The position numbers and the translations under genes are program-made. Shown one piece after another: positions 35,331 through 44,251 of a stretch of 64,000 nucleotides of DNA. Positions within the stretch are counted from its first letter, which is position 1. Every line of letters starts with the position of its first letter. Source of the DNA: Adhaeribacter arboris (GTDB lineage: Bacteria; Bacteroidota; Bacteroidia; Cytophagales; Hymenobacteraceae); contig NZ_PYFT01000001.1 of assembly GCF_003023845.1 (NCBI RefSeq), forward strand, positions 4,898,001-4,962,000, given 5' to 3'. Below the pieces are notes generated by a model. It was not told the origin of the DNA, ran no database searches, and was given only the letters and a program-made list of their open reading frames with translations.

Positions 35331-36599
35331 ATGGCTTATTTATTTACTTCGGAATCTGTTTCGGAAGGACATCCTGATAAAGTTGCCGATCAAATTTCCG
35401 ATGCGTTGCTCGACGAATTCTTAAAACAAGACCCGCAGTCGAAAGTAGCCTGTGAAACTTTGGTAACTACTGGTTTAGTGGTGCTAAGCGGCGAGGTGAA
35501 AACCCGGGCGTACGTAGATGTGCAAAAAGTAGCCCGCGATGTTATTAAAAGTATAGGTTACACTAAATCTGAATATAAGTTTGATTCCGAAGCTTGTGGC
35601 GTTATTTCGGCGATTCACGAACAATCCGGCGATATAAACCAAGGCGTAGAACGGGCCAACCCGGAAGACCAGGGAGCCGGTGACCAAGGAATGATGTTTG
35701 GGTATGCTACCAACGAAACCGATACCTATATGCCATTGGCGTTGGAGCTATCGCATTTACTGCTGAAAGAGTTGTCGGCCATCCGGAAAGAAGGTAAACA
35801 AATGACGTACTTGCGGCCGGATGCGAAATCGCAGGTAACCATTAAATACAGCGATAACCACACGCCGGAAAAAATTGACACTATTGTTATTTCTACGCAG
35901 CACGACGATTTTGCCGATGAAGCTGAAATGCTGAAAACTATTAAAAAGGATGTGCTGACTATTTTGATTCCCCGGGTGAAATCTGTTTTACCTTCCCGTA
36001 CCGCCAATTTGTTCGTGGAAGATATAACGTACCATATTAATCCTACGGGCAAATTTGTAATTGGTGGGCCACACGGCGATACCGGCTTAACTGGTCGCAA
36101 AATTATAGTGGATACCTACGGGGGCAAAGGAGCTCATGGGGGCGGCGCTTTCTCCGGTAAAGATTCGTCCAAAGTAGACCGCTCGGCAGCTTATGCTACC
36201 CGGCATATTGCGAAAAATTTAGTGGCAGCAGGCGTAGCCGATCAGGTATTGGTGCAGGTAGCGTATGCTATTGGCGTTGCCGAGCCGGTTGGCGTATACG
36301 TAACTACTTACGGCACTACTAAAGTAAAAGACGCACAGAGTAATGTTATGAGCGACGGCGAAATATCTGAAAAAGTGAGTCAGATATTTGATATGCGGCC
36401 TTATGGGATTGTAAAACGCTTTGGCTTGCAGAACCCTATTTTCTCCGAAACCGCCGCTTACGGCCACATGGGCCGGCCGGCGGGTACGAAGAGAGTAGAA
36501 GTGCAAGTAGAGGGTAAAACCGAAGTACGCGAGTACGAAACATTTACCTGGGAAAAACTAGATCACGTGGATCAAATAAAAGCGGCTTTTGGCTTATAA
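35331..36599 (+). CDS. metK: S-adenosylmethionine synthetase
   Basis: 422 residues, methionine adenosyltransferase, which makes S-adenosylmethionine from methionine and ATP. Motifs: [20 protein letters not shown] at the start (with the ATP-binding His), [12 protein letters not shown] (around 115-126), [15 protein letters not shown] (about 240-254) and [16 protein letters not shown] (about 265-280), all hallmark MetK segments. Slightly longer than the E. coli enzyme through internal insertions usual in this phylum. Strong own promoter and terminator; convergent with hpf. Confidence 0.97.
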   Translation: MAYLFTSESVSEGHPDKVADQISDALLDEFLKQDPQSKVACETLVTTGLVVLSGEVKTRAYVDVQKVARDVIKSIGYTKSEYKFDSEACGVISAIHEQSGDINQGVERANPEDQGAGDQGMMFGYATNETDTYMPLALELSHLLLKELSAIRKEGKQMTYLRPDAKSQVTIKYSDNHTPEKIDTIVISTQHDDFADEAEMLKTIKKDVLTILIPRVKSVLPSRTANLFVEDITYHINPTGKFVIGGPHGDTGLTGRKIIVDTYGGKGAHGGGAFSGKDSSKVDRSAAYATRHIAKNLVAAGVADQVLVQVAYAIGVAEPVGVYVTTYGTTKVKDAQSNVMSDGEISEKVSQIFDMRPYGIVKRFGLQNPIFSETAAYGHMGRPAGTKRVEVQVEGKTEVREYETFTWEKLDHVDQIKAAFGL

Positions 36600-36603
36600 T
36601 TGC

Positions 36604-36665
36604 TAAAATCAGATAAAAAAGAAAGGCCGGTTCATGAACCGGCCTTTCTTTTTTATCTGATTTTA
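36604..36665. terminator. 62-nt perfect palindrome, bidirectional terminator
   Basis: An uninterrupted palindrome of 31 bases per arm centred between 36634 and 36635 (core AAAGGCCGGTTCATGAACCGG), with A6 and T6 runs in the arms. It fills the gap between the convergent metK (stop 36599) and hpf (stop 36669), so one structure can end both transcripts. Confidence 0.92.
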
Positions 36666-36668
36666 CGT

Positions 36669-36968
36669 TTAATGAGTTGTTATTTTATCTTTATACTTTT
36701 TTAACTGCCGGGTCATCGAGTCCAGCGCTTTATCGGTAGCCGTTTCAAAAGAATCGGCTTCTTCTTTGGTAAACAAGGTGCTGCCCGGTACAAATAATTT
36801 TATCTCTACAATCTTATTCGCTATCTGGTTGTTATTACCTAACTTCAGAAAAACTTCGCCTTCAATGATGCGGTCATAGAATGTTTCTAATTTATTAACT
36901 TTCTGCTGAATAAAGTCTTGCAGTTGCGTGCGCGCATCAAAATTGACAGCATTGATTTGTAATTTCAT
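36669..36968 (-). CDS. hpf: ribosome hibernation promoting factor, short form
   Basis: 99 residues, short HPF/RaiA-type protein (MKLQINAVNFDARTQLQDFI) with the beta-alpha fold that binds the small ribosomal subunit decoding site in resting cells. The conserved EVFLKLGN and FETATDKALDSMTRQLKKYK segments are present; it lacks the C-terminal dimerisation domain of long HPF. It is the last gene of a minus-strand cluster rpsU-xerC-hpf, which is conserved in Bacteroidota. Confidence 0.92.
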   Translation of the reverse strand: MKLQINAVNFDARTQLQDFIQQKVNKLETFYDRIIEGEVFLKLGNNNQIANKIVEIKLFVPGSTLFTKEEADSFETATDKALDSMTRQLKKYKDKITTH

Positions 36969-36993
36969 AGTCGATAAATAGTTAAAGTGAAAC

Positions 36994-37872
36994 TTAAGCT
37001 TTAGGATGAGCTTTGTCGAAAATTGATTTCAGTTTTTCGATGCTAGTATGGGTGTACACCTGCGTAGCAGCTAAACTGGCATGACCTAATAAATCTTTAA
37101 TGGCATTTAAATCAGCTCCTTTATTTAACAAATGCGTTGCAAACGAATGACGCAACACATGTGGATGAGTATGGCGGGAGGTAGTAATCATGCCAATATA
37201 CTTTTTTACGGTTCTGTACACAAATTTCGGATAAAGCGGCAATAGTTTATTTGTAACGAGCAGCCTGTTGGTAGGGTTATCCGGGAACTCAATTTTTTTC
37301 TTTTCCAGGTAGGCATTCAGGCAGGTGAGTAAGGAGTCGTTCAGCGGTATTAACCGTTCTTTGTTGCCTTTTCCCAGCACTTTTACGGTACGACCGGGCA
37401 AGTTTATATCGGAATGAGAAATGCCAATTAATTCGGCTAAACGCATACCCGTGCCGTACAGAAATTCCAGAATTAATTTATCGCGAAAGCCCGCAAAAGA
37501 ATCTTCAAAAGAAAAAGAATCTAATAAGGTGTTAAGAGCTTCTTCCGGAACAAAGGCTGGTAGCTTCTTTGCCGTTTTAGGAGGTTTAATGCGTAATGTA
37601 GGATTTTTATCGATGCGCTCTTCACGGAGTAAGAATTTGTAATAAGAACGCAGGCAAGCAATTTTACGGTTTATAGTCCGGGAGTCCAAATCTCTCTGAA
37701 CTAAGCTTACTAGCCAGGAACGGATAATATGAAAGTCTGCCTCAGCCGCATCCGTAATCTGGTAAGTAGTTTGCAGATAATCCGTAAACTGACCTAAATC
37801 TGTTTTATAAGAAAGCAACGTATGCGGACTGTACCGCTTCTCGTACTGCAGGTATTTAAAAAATAATTCCAT
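36994..37872 (-). CDS. xerC: tyrosine recombinase XerC/XerD type
   Basis: 292 residues. An N-terminal SAM-like DNA-binding domain (about 1-85) precedes the catalytic domain with the tyrosine-recombinase residues: Arg in GTGMRLAELIG, HPHVLRHSFATHLLNKG (His and Arg), GHASLAATQVYTHTS with the catalytic Tyr. It would resolve chromosome dimers at dif. Placed between rpsU and hpf, the standard location of the Bacteroidota XerC. It starts 72 bases after rpsU. Confidence 0.92.
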   Translation of the reverse strand: MELFFKYLQYEKRYSPHTLLSYKTDLGQFTDYLQTTYQITDAAEADFHIIRSWLVSLVQRDLDSRTINRKIACLRSYYKFLLREERIDKNPTLRIKPPKTAKKLPAFVPEEALNTLLDSFSFEDSFAGFRDKLILEFLYGTGMRLAELIGISHSDINLPGRTVKVLGKGNKERLIPLNDSLLTCLNAYLEKKKIEFPDNPTNRLLVTNKLLPLYPKFVYRTVKKYIGMITTSRHTHPHVLRHSFATHLLNKGADLNAIKDLLGHASLAATQVYTHTSIEKLKSIFDKAHPKA

Positions 37873-37944
37873 AAATTAATACTAAGTTAGCCTAAACTAA
37901 CGGTAGTACTAATTTATGGAACAAATATATGGGATACGAATGTA

Positions 37945-38139
37945 TTAGTAGTTTTCGTCAACAAAAAGTTGTTGCTTGTATACTGCTCTCTCTTTTTGTC
38001 TTTTTTTACTAACCGAAGGTTTTTCGAAATAGGTTCTGGCCCGTAATTCTTTTAATACCCCGGTTTTCTCAAATTTCTTTTTAAATCTCTTCAGAGCTCT
38101 GTCTACTGATTCGTTATCTTTTACGTTTACAATGATCAT
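37945..38139 (-). CDS. rpsU: 30S ribosomal protein S21
   Basis: 64 residues, highly basic, MIIVNVKDNESVDRALKRFK at the start and ELRARTYFEKPSVSKKRQKE in the middle, the canonical bS21 pattern. First gene of the rpsU-xerC-hpf cluster with its own candidate promoter just upstream. In Bacteroidota bS21 helps expose or occlude the 16S anti-Shine-Dalgarno region. Confidence 0.96.
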   Translation of the reverse strand: MIIVNVKDNESVDRALKRFKKKFEKTGVLKELRARTYFEKPSVSKKRQKERAVYKQQLFVDENY

Positions 38140-38167
38140 GTTTTATATTACTGATTTTAAAGGATGA

Positions 38168-38199
38168 CAAATTTAGATACAACATTACTGAAAATCAAG
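38168..38199 (-). promoter_or_regulatory. candidate promoter of rpsU
   Basis: On the minus strand CTTG (38199-38196), 20-base spacer, TAAATTTG (38175-38168), a perfect -7 and one mismatch at -33. The leader before the rpsU ATG would be about 20 bases. Confidence 0.55.
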
Positions 38200-38765
38200 A
38201 AAAAGGTTTAATTTTTAATGCAAGTTTACTATTTATACCGTATTTCTTTATGGTTGGCACAAACCAATGGAGGAACAGACAGTAAAAGAAGAAATCAGAA
38301 TAGAATTAAAACCTTAAAGCTTAAATCCTTTTGTTATAGAATGCAGCTTTCTTAGGTGTAACTTTTGAGTTAATCGGTTCCTAACAAGCAAGTACGTATT
38401 AAAACTGCTTAGATTATTCTGTAATAATACCAGCTTGAAACTTATAAGCCGTGTTGGGAAAAGTAATAGTAGCTGTTTGTCTTTAGAGCTGGTTCTCGGC
38501 TCCATACTGCGGTGCTAATGCGGTTTCAAGAGTAACCACCTCGTAGCGGGTAGACCTCGTTTGGCGCTTCCAGACGGGTTTAAACTTCCTTTCCTCGTGC
38601 CTCACCATGCCTCGTTCCTCGGCACCTTAGAAGGCCCTCCCTAGCCAAACGGCTGTCAACTTTTCTTAGTTACGGCCTATTTAGCATCTAATAAAGTCGA
38701 CTAAATACGGCTTATTTATTTCAAATTGGTATTAGCTAAGCCTCACTTTATAGTTTTACTGTTAT
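38200..38765. other. intergenic region with repeat copy B
   Basis: About 560 bases between the rpsU promoter and the acyl-CoA dehydrogenase stop. Its middle is the dispersed repeat (38510-38627); the rest is AT-rich. A minus-strand open frame at 38314-38505 shows no coding character. Confidence 0.5.
38510..38627 (-). repeat. dispersed intergenic repeat, copy B
   Basis: Minus-strand counterpart of 22593-22711: ATGCCTCGTTCCTCGGCACC (38607-38626) is the exact reverse complement of the copy A core, and the GGAAAGGAAG block follows at the same 12-base distance. In the reading frame used by the open frame over copy A, this copy has a one-base insertion and a TAA. Confidence 0.75.
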
Positions 38766-39905
38766 TTACCGCAACACTTCCCGGGAAATAACCAGCTTTT
38801 GAATTTCGGAAGTACCTTCGCCAATCGTACATAGTTTGGCATCGCGGTAATATTTCTCAGCGGGGTAATCTTTGGTAAATCCGTAACCGCCAAATATCTG
38901 AACGGCTTCGTTCGCAATTTGAACGCAAATTTCTGAAGCATAATACTTCGCCATCGCTGATTCTTTGGTCACATTTTCGCCCCGGTCTTTCAAATCAGCG
39001 GCCCGATACATCAGCAGGGAAGCGGCCGAAATTTGAGTGGCCATATCGGCTAGTTTAAAAGAAATCGCCTGAAAACCGGTAAGTGGCTGGTTAAATTGCT
39101 GACGTTCCTGAGCGTAATTAAAAGCTGCTTCGTACGCTCCTTGCGCAATACCTAAACTAAGAGCAGCAATAGATATTCGGCCACCATCCAGCACTTTCAT
39201 GGATTGAATAAATCCATCACCCACTTGGCCCAATATAGTATCTTTATGTACCCGGCAATCGGTTAAAATGAGTTCGGTCGTTTCGGAGGCGCGCATGCCT
39301 AATTTGTTTTCTTTACGACCATGGGTAAAGCCTTCGTGTGGTTTGGGGATGACAAAAGCCGTCATGCCATGAGAATCGCCGGCCGCACCGGTCCGGGCAA
39401 TTACTACGGCAATATTGCTCGATTTACCGTGCGTAATAAAATTTTTCGTGCCATTCAGAATATAATAATCACCATCTTGTACGGCTACCGTGCGCATATT
39501 GCCGGCATCAGAGCCAGTATTGGGTTCGGTTAAGCCCCAGGCCCCAATCCACTCGCCACTAGCTAATTTAGGTAACCATTTTTGTTTTTGTTCTTCGTTG
39601 CCAAACTGCAGAATATGACCCGTACACAAAGAGTTATGGGCCGCTACCGATAAGCCAATAGAGCCATCTATTTTAGAAATTTCTGAAATGGCGGTAACGT
39701 ATTCTTTGTAGCCAAAACCAGAACCTCCGTATGCTTCTGGCACCAAAACCCCCATTAATCCTAACTCTCCCAGTTTTTTAAATACTTCTACCGGAAATTC
39801 CTGGCTTTCGTCCCAATTCATTAGAAAGGGTTTGATATTTTTCGCCCCGAATTCTTGAATCATTTGGGCGATAAATTGTTGATTTTCAGTTAGAGTTACC
39901 TGCAT
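38766..39905 (-). CDS. acyl-CoA dehydrogenase
   Basis: 379 residues, FAD-dependent acyl-CoA dehydrogenase of fatty-acid or branched-chain amino-acid oxidation. Motifs: GAWGLTEPNTGSDAGNM (signature 1 region), FITHGKSS, KLGMRASET, QIFGGYGFTKDYPAEKYYRD and the C-terminal IGEGTSEIQKLVISREVL, with the catalytic Glu in the GEGTSEIQ segment. Short-chain or butyryl-CoA type fits the length, but chain preference is not certain. Single gene, divergent from the polysaccharide-export cluster. Confidence 0.92.
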   Translation of the reverse strand: MQVTLTENQQFIAQMIQEFGAKNIKPFLMNWDESQEFPVEVFKKLGELGLMGVLVPEAYGGSGFGYKEYVTAISEISKIDGSIGLSVAAHNSLCTGHILQFGNEEQKQKWLPKLASGEWIGAWGLTEPNTGSDAGNMRTVAVQDGDYYILNGTKNFITHGKSSNIAVVIARTGAAGDSHGMTAFVIPKPHEGFTHGRKENKLGMRASETTELILTDCRVHKDTILGQVGDGFIQSMKVLDGGRISIAALSLGIAQGAYEAAFNYAQERQQFNQPLTGFQAISFKLADMATQISAASLLMYRAADLKDRGENVTKESAMAKYYASEICVQIANEAVQIFGGYGFTKDYPAEKYYRDAKLCTIGEGTSEIQKLVISREVLR

Positions 39906-40044
39906 TGCGTATTATGACTTATTTCCGTATTAGCTATTTGTTGAGTTAGTAAAGCTTGTTATTACCTTTCGTATATTTTGGTTTTAAAAACGTACTTAAC
40001 CAGAAAATACTATTCACCCTCGATACTACCGGAACTATAACCTT

Positions 40045-40075
40045 TTTGAAACCTTATATAATTTAACTTACTTTG
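40045..40075 (+). promoter_or_regulatory. candidate promoter of the polysaccharide-export cluster
   Basis: TTTG (40045-40048), 19-base spacer, TTACTTTG (40068-40075): one mismatch from the Bacteroidota consensus and the same layout as the site at 4003-4033. It lies about 80 bases before the Wza-like gene. Confidence 0.55.
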
Positions 40076-40153
40076 TGCGATTTAGGTTAAATAAAATAAG
40101 TTTTAGTCCGTTACTAGTAACGAAAAAGTACAGCTTTCATTATCTATAAATTA

Positions 40154-41002
40154 ATGCAAATCAACCTTCGGTTTCGGTTTAATCTTTACATGGTTTTTGC
40201 CTGTGTCTTTTCTTTTTCTTCGTGCCGCACCTACAATCAAAACATTATGTTTAAAACCAGCGGCGACATTAATATGGAAAAGCTGAAGCAATCTTTAGCT
40301 ACCGTAGAAAGGAACTATATTATTCAACCGAACGATTATATAGATGTACGAGTGTACACAAATAGAGGAGAACGGATTTTTGACCCCAACGGTGAACTGC
40401 CTTTTGGCGCGCCGGGTGTTTCGAATAACCAGGGAGGTGCTACCCGGAGTTCCTCTCGTACCCAGCGCAGTACTCAAGGAAGTCAAAGTTATTATAATAC
40501 GGAGTTTTTGGTGCAGCACGACGGAACAGTAAAGCTGCCCATGGTAGACTATGTAAAAGTTACTGGCCTTACCTTGTTGCAAACAGATTCTTTGTTACAA
40601 ACTTTATACGCCAAGTATTATGTAGAGCCGTTTGTATCTACGCACGTTACCAATAATCGTATTTTTGTTTTAGGAGCGAATGGGGGTAATGTAATTCAGA
40701 TGACGAATGATAACATGAATCTTTTTGAAGCGCTGGCTCAATCGGGCGGAGTAACCCGCGAAGGGAAAGCACATAACATACGCATTATACGAGATTACCT
40801 AGATCATGATCCTATTGTACAGGTAGTGGATTTAAGCACTATTGATGGGATGAGAAAAGCCACTCTTTACGTAGAACCAAACGATGTTATTTACATTGAA
40901 CCGAACCAACGGCTTTTTTTTGAATTACTCCGCGATATAACTCCTGTGATAAACACTTTTGTGGGTGTGGTTTCTACTTACCTATTAATCAAAAACTTAT
41001 AA
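40154..41002 (+). CDS. Wza-type polysaccharide export lipoprotein
   Basis: 282 residues. The signal peptide ends FSFSSC (lipidated Cys24). A polysaccharide-export (Poly_export) domain follows, with ERNYIIQPNDYIDVRVYT (52-69) and TEFLVQHDGTVKLPMVDYVK, then SLBB-like segments (RIFVLGANGGNVIQM, LFEALAQSGGVTREGKAHNI). A C-terminal hydrophobic helix (VINTFVGVVSTYLLI) crosses a membrane. It forms the outer-membrane channel for exopolysaccharide. A Ser/Arg/Gln-rich insert at about 95-118 lies inside the export domain. Followed after 31 bases by the BY-kinase gene. Confidence 0.88.
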   Translation: MQINLRFRFNLYMVFACVFSFSSCRTYNQNIMFKTSGDINMEKLKQSLATVERNYIIQPNDYIDVRVYTNRGERIFDPNGELPFGAPGVSNNQGGATRSSSRTQRSTQGSQSYYNTEFLVQHDGTVKLPMVDYVKVTGLTLLQTDSLLQTLYAKYYVEPFVSTHVTNNRIFVLGANGGNVIQMTNDNMNLFEALAQSGGVTREGKAHNIRIIRDYLDHDPIVQVVDLSTIDGMRKATLYVEPNDVIYIEPNQRLFFELLRDITPVINTFVGVVSTYLLIKNL

Positions 41003-41033
41003 AATCTGAGACTAACAGAGTAATAAAAAATTA

Positions 41034-43472
41034 ATGACCAACAAAGAAAGCATTGTGCTGGAGGAATTAGAAAATAACTATGCTGCTGCTGTAGAAGTAG
41101 AGGAGGATAGTGGCGGCAGCGATATTGATTTTATCATGCTGCTTAGCATTATCCGGAAAAGCTTAATCTGGGTAAGTTTGCTAATTGTACTAGGTTTAAT
41201 TGGGGCATTTTTATTTTTGCGTTATACCAAACCCTTGTTTAAATCTTCCTCTACTTTAAAAATCGACGAGCAATCAGAAGCCGGACGTTTAGGATTAGGA
41301 GGAACTATTGAAAATCAGCAAACTTTATCTAACCTATCCGGCGAAATTGAAATTATTAAATCCAACTTTACCTTCGAAAGGCTGCAACAAAAACTGCCGC
41401 TGGATATAAATTATTACTCTATCGGAAATGTTTTAAACGAAGAGTTGTACAAAAATTCTCCCTTTAAAATTACTTATCAGCTAACCAACGAGGCTTATTA
41501 CGACAGAAGATACAATGTAACGTTGCTCGACGCTACCCGCTTTAATTTGTCTTATTTGGAGGGAGATCAGGAAATAACCGAAGAACACACCATTGGTAAA
41601 CCCGTAGAAAAGCCTGGTTTTTCGTTCACTTTAACGCTGCGGGTGCCTTTAAGTGCCGATGTTATTGCCCAAAAATATTATTTTATTGTTAACAGCAATG
41701 CGGCTATCCGGCAATATTTAACCTCTAACGTGGCGGTTAATATTGTTAACCTAGATGCCAGTACCGTTGAAATTTCTTTTACCGACCACAATCCATTTAA
41801 GGCGCACGAAATTGTAAACTCCATCGATTCGGTTTATTTAGAGCAAAAAATTGCTTTAAAAGATTTGGCAACTCGCCAAACGCTTTCCTTTCTCGATGAA
41901 CAATTAAAAGAAACCAACGAAAATTTAGGTAATTCCGAAATTCAGATGGAAAACTTCGTGAAAGAAAATAAAACCTATGATGTGCGGGCAGATGTCAGTA
42001 AAAGCATAACCAAGCTGGAGGAATTGAATAAGGAAAGGATTAATTTGCACTTGCAAATTTCTTTATTAAACGAAGTAGATCAGCTGCTAAATAAGAGTTC
42101 TAATTTAGATCAGATGATTCCGTCGTTAAAAGAGTTAGACGATGCGCAACTTTTAAAGCAAATCGCTCAGCTAAGCGACCTGCAACTCGACCGTAATTTA
42201 ATGGTGCAGTCGTATAAAACTACTACTAAAGCGTACCAATTGCTGGAAGAAGAAATTAAGTTTGTCGAGCAATCGGTACGTAAGTTATTAGCCCAGAATA
42301 TTGTATTGCTACAGAAAGAAGTAGCGCTTGTTAATTCGAACATCCGCCATATTCAGCAGGAATTACTGCAAATGCCCGGTAAAGAAACCAAACGCGCCCG
42401 CTTGCAACGGCTCTTTGACCTGCACGAGAAATTTTACCTGATGTTAATGGATAAGAAGGTAGAATTTGGCATTGCCCGGGCTGGTACCGTACCGGATTTT
42501 CAAATTCTGGCACCTGCTTCCCGTCCAGGCGCACCTATTTATCCGAATAAATTGTTAGTGTATGGTATAGGTTTAGCGGGTGGTTTATTTTTAGGTTTGG
42601 GGTTAATAGCGGCCCGTTACTTATTGCATAATACTATAACCAGTTTGCCCGAATTAGAACGGAGCTCTCAGGCCGCTATATTAGGGGTCATACCTCGTTA
42701 TAGAAAAGAAAAGTTACCTATTTCTAAACTAATTATAGATAAAAACCCGCGCTCGGCAATAAGTGAATCTATTCGCTCCATTAGAACCAATCTGGAGTTT
42801 ATCAGTTCTTCCAAAAGTAAGCGCTTAATTTCCATTACTTCAACGGTAAGCGGGGAAGGTAAAACGTTTGTGGCGGTTAACCTAGGGGGTATTATTTCGC
42901 AATCCAATCAACGTGTCATTATTCTGGACATGGACTTGCGCAAGCCTAAAGTACACCTGGCGTTTGATGCCGAAAATACCAAAGGTATCAGTACTATTTT
43001 GATTGACCGGCACAGTGTAGCCGAATGTATCCGGCATACTGCCATGCCTAACCTGGATTTTATTTCAGCGGGCCCTACTCCGCCCAATCCTTCGGAATTA
43101 ATTCTGAATACTAGTTTCGATGAGATGATTGAAGAACTGTATCATTCGTACGATGTTATAGTGGTAGATACTCCACCGGTAGGGCTTGTAACGGATGGTA
43201 TTTTGGTGATGCGTAAAGCAGATATTCCTATCTATATTATTCGGGCTGGTTTTTCAAAAAAAACTTTTTTGAAGAACATGAATAAAATTATGCGCCTTAA
43301 CAATTTTACTAAAATGTGCACGATTCTGAATGATGCCGATGGATTAGGCGCTTATGGCTACGGGTATGGTTATAGCTACGGCTATGGTTATGGCTATGGT
43401 TATACTAATTCTTACTACGAAGAAGAAAAACCGGATTCCTTTTTTACCAGATTCAAAAAGAAGTTTACCTAG
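41034..43472 (+). CDS. Wzc-type polysaccharide co-polymerase and BY-kinase
   Basis: 812 residues. Wzz domain with two membrane helices (about 45-65 and 505-525) around a large periplasmic coiled-coil part (RQTLSFLDEQLKETNENL). Then a cytosolic bacterial tyrosine kinase: Walker A STVSGEGKTFVAVNL (around 601-615), Walker A' IILDMDLRKPKVH, Walker B DVIVVDTPPVG. The tail has eleven tyrosines in a GY-repeat (residues 774-795), the cluster that is autophosphorylated in this family. It controls chain length and export of exopolysaccharide with the Wza-like protein and the phosphatase that follows after three bases. Confidence 0.92.
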   Translation: MTNKESIVLEELENNYAAAVEVEEDSGGSDIDFIMLLSIIRKSLIWVSLLIVLGLIGAFLFLRYTKPLFKSSSTLKIDEQSEAGRLGLGGTIENQQTLSNLSGEIEIIKSNFTFERLQQKLPLDINYYSIGNVLNEELYKNSPFKITYQLTNEAYYDRRYNVTLLDATRFNLSYLEGDQEITEEHTIGKPVEKPGFSFTLTLRVPLSADVIAQKYYFIVNSNAAIRQYLTSNVAVNIVNLDASTVEISFTDHNPFKAHEIVNSIDSVYLEQKIALKDLATRQTLSFLDEQLKETNENLGNSEIQMENFVKENKTYDVRADVSKSITKLEELNKERINLHLQISLLNEVDQLLNKSSNLDQMIPSLKELDDAQLLKQIAQLSDLQLDRNLMVQSYKTTTKAYQLLEEEIKFVEQSVRKLLAQNIVLLQKEVALVNSNIRHIQQELLQMPGKETKRARLQRLFDLHEKFYLMLMDKKVEFGIARAGTVPDFQILAPASRPGAPIYPNKLLVYGIGLAGGLFLGLGLIAARYLLHNTITSLPELERSSQAAILGVIPRYRKEKLPISKLIIDKNPRSAISESIRSIRTNLEFISSSKSKRLISITSTVSGEGKTFVAVNLGGIISQSNQRVIILDMDLRKPKVHLAFDAENTKGISTILIDRHSVAECIRHTAMPNLDFISAGPTPPNPSELILNTSFDEMIEELYHSYDVIVVDTPPVGLVTDGILVMRKADIPIYIIRAGFSKKTFLKNMNKIMRLNNFTKMCTILNDADGLGAYGYGYGYSYGYGYGYGYTNSYYEEEKPDSFFTRFKKKFT

Positions 43473-43475
43473 GTT

Positions 43476-44228
43476 ATGGCTTCTTTTTTTAAGAATTTAT
43501 TTAAAAGCGATGCTCCACCAAAAGCCACTAATTTTTTAGAGTTTCTGGGGGCTGATATGCACGCGCACGTACTGCCCAGCTTAGATGATGGAGCAGATTC
43601 CATGACGCAGGCCTTAGCCATGGTTCAGGAAATGAAACAGCTAGGCTACCGCAAACTTATTCTAACGCCCCACATTATGGGCGACTTCTACAAAAATACC
43701 CCGGATGGAATTAGGGCAAAGCTAGCCGAATTAATTCAGGCGCTACAGCAACAAGAAATTGCAATAGAACTGGCATGTGCGGCCGAGTATTACCTGGATG
43801 AGTGGTTTGTGCAAAAGCTGGACGACAAGGAGCCTTTGTTAACTTTCGGCGATAATTATGTGCTCTTCGAAACTTCGTTCATAAACGAACCTATGCGGTT
43901 CCAGGATATAATTTTCAAAATAAAGAGCAACGGTTACACCCCCGTCTTAGCCCATCCGGAGCGCTATTCCTACTTATACAACCGCTGGAATAGCTTGGCA
44001 GAATGGCACGAAAACCATGTTTTATTTCAAGTAAATTTAAATTCGTTGGTGGGATATTACGGACCCGAGGCCAAACGAAGGGCGGAAAAACTGCTGCAAA
44101 ATAAAATGATCGATTTTGTAGGAACCGATGCGCACAGCGAAAAACATATCCGCGTTTTGCAAAAATTAGCGGGCTCATCCACTTTTGAAAAGCTAAGGCA
44201 ATTACCTTTGCGTAATCAAGCTTTATAA
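43476..44228 (+). CDS. PHP-type tyrosine phosphatase (CpsB/YwqE family)
   Basis: 250 residues, manganese-dependent protein-tyrosine phosphatase of the PHP superfamily. Metal-binding motifs: DMHAHVLPSLDDGAD (26-40), LTPHIMGDFY (66-75), CAAEYYLDEWF (about 101-111), VLAHPERYSYLY (about 150-161) and DFVGTDAHSEKH (about 209-220). It would dephosphorylate the tyrosine tail of the BY-kinase encoded three bases upstream, completing the kinase/phosphatase control of polysaccharide export. Confidence 0.92.
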   Translation: MASFFKNLFKSDAPPKATNFLEFLGADMHAHVLPSLDDGADSMTQALAMVQEMKQLGYRKLILTPHIMGDFYKNTPDGIRAKLAELIQALQQQEIAIELACAAEYYLDEWFVQKLDDKEPLLTFGDNYVLFETSFINEPMRFQDIIFKIKSNGYTPVLAHPERYSYLYNRWNSLAEWHENHVLFQVNLNSLVGYYGPEAKRRAEKLLQNKMIDFVGTDAHSEKHIRVLQKLAGSSTFEKLRQLPLRNQAL

Positions 44229-44251
44229 TTTCATTCTAATTAATTTTTTAC

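Noticed and set aside
38314-38505. 63-codon minus-strand frame near the repeat copy B
   Set aside because: Low-complexity composition, no domain, borders a repeat; no support as a gene.
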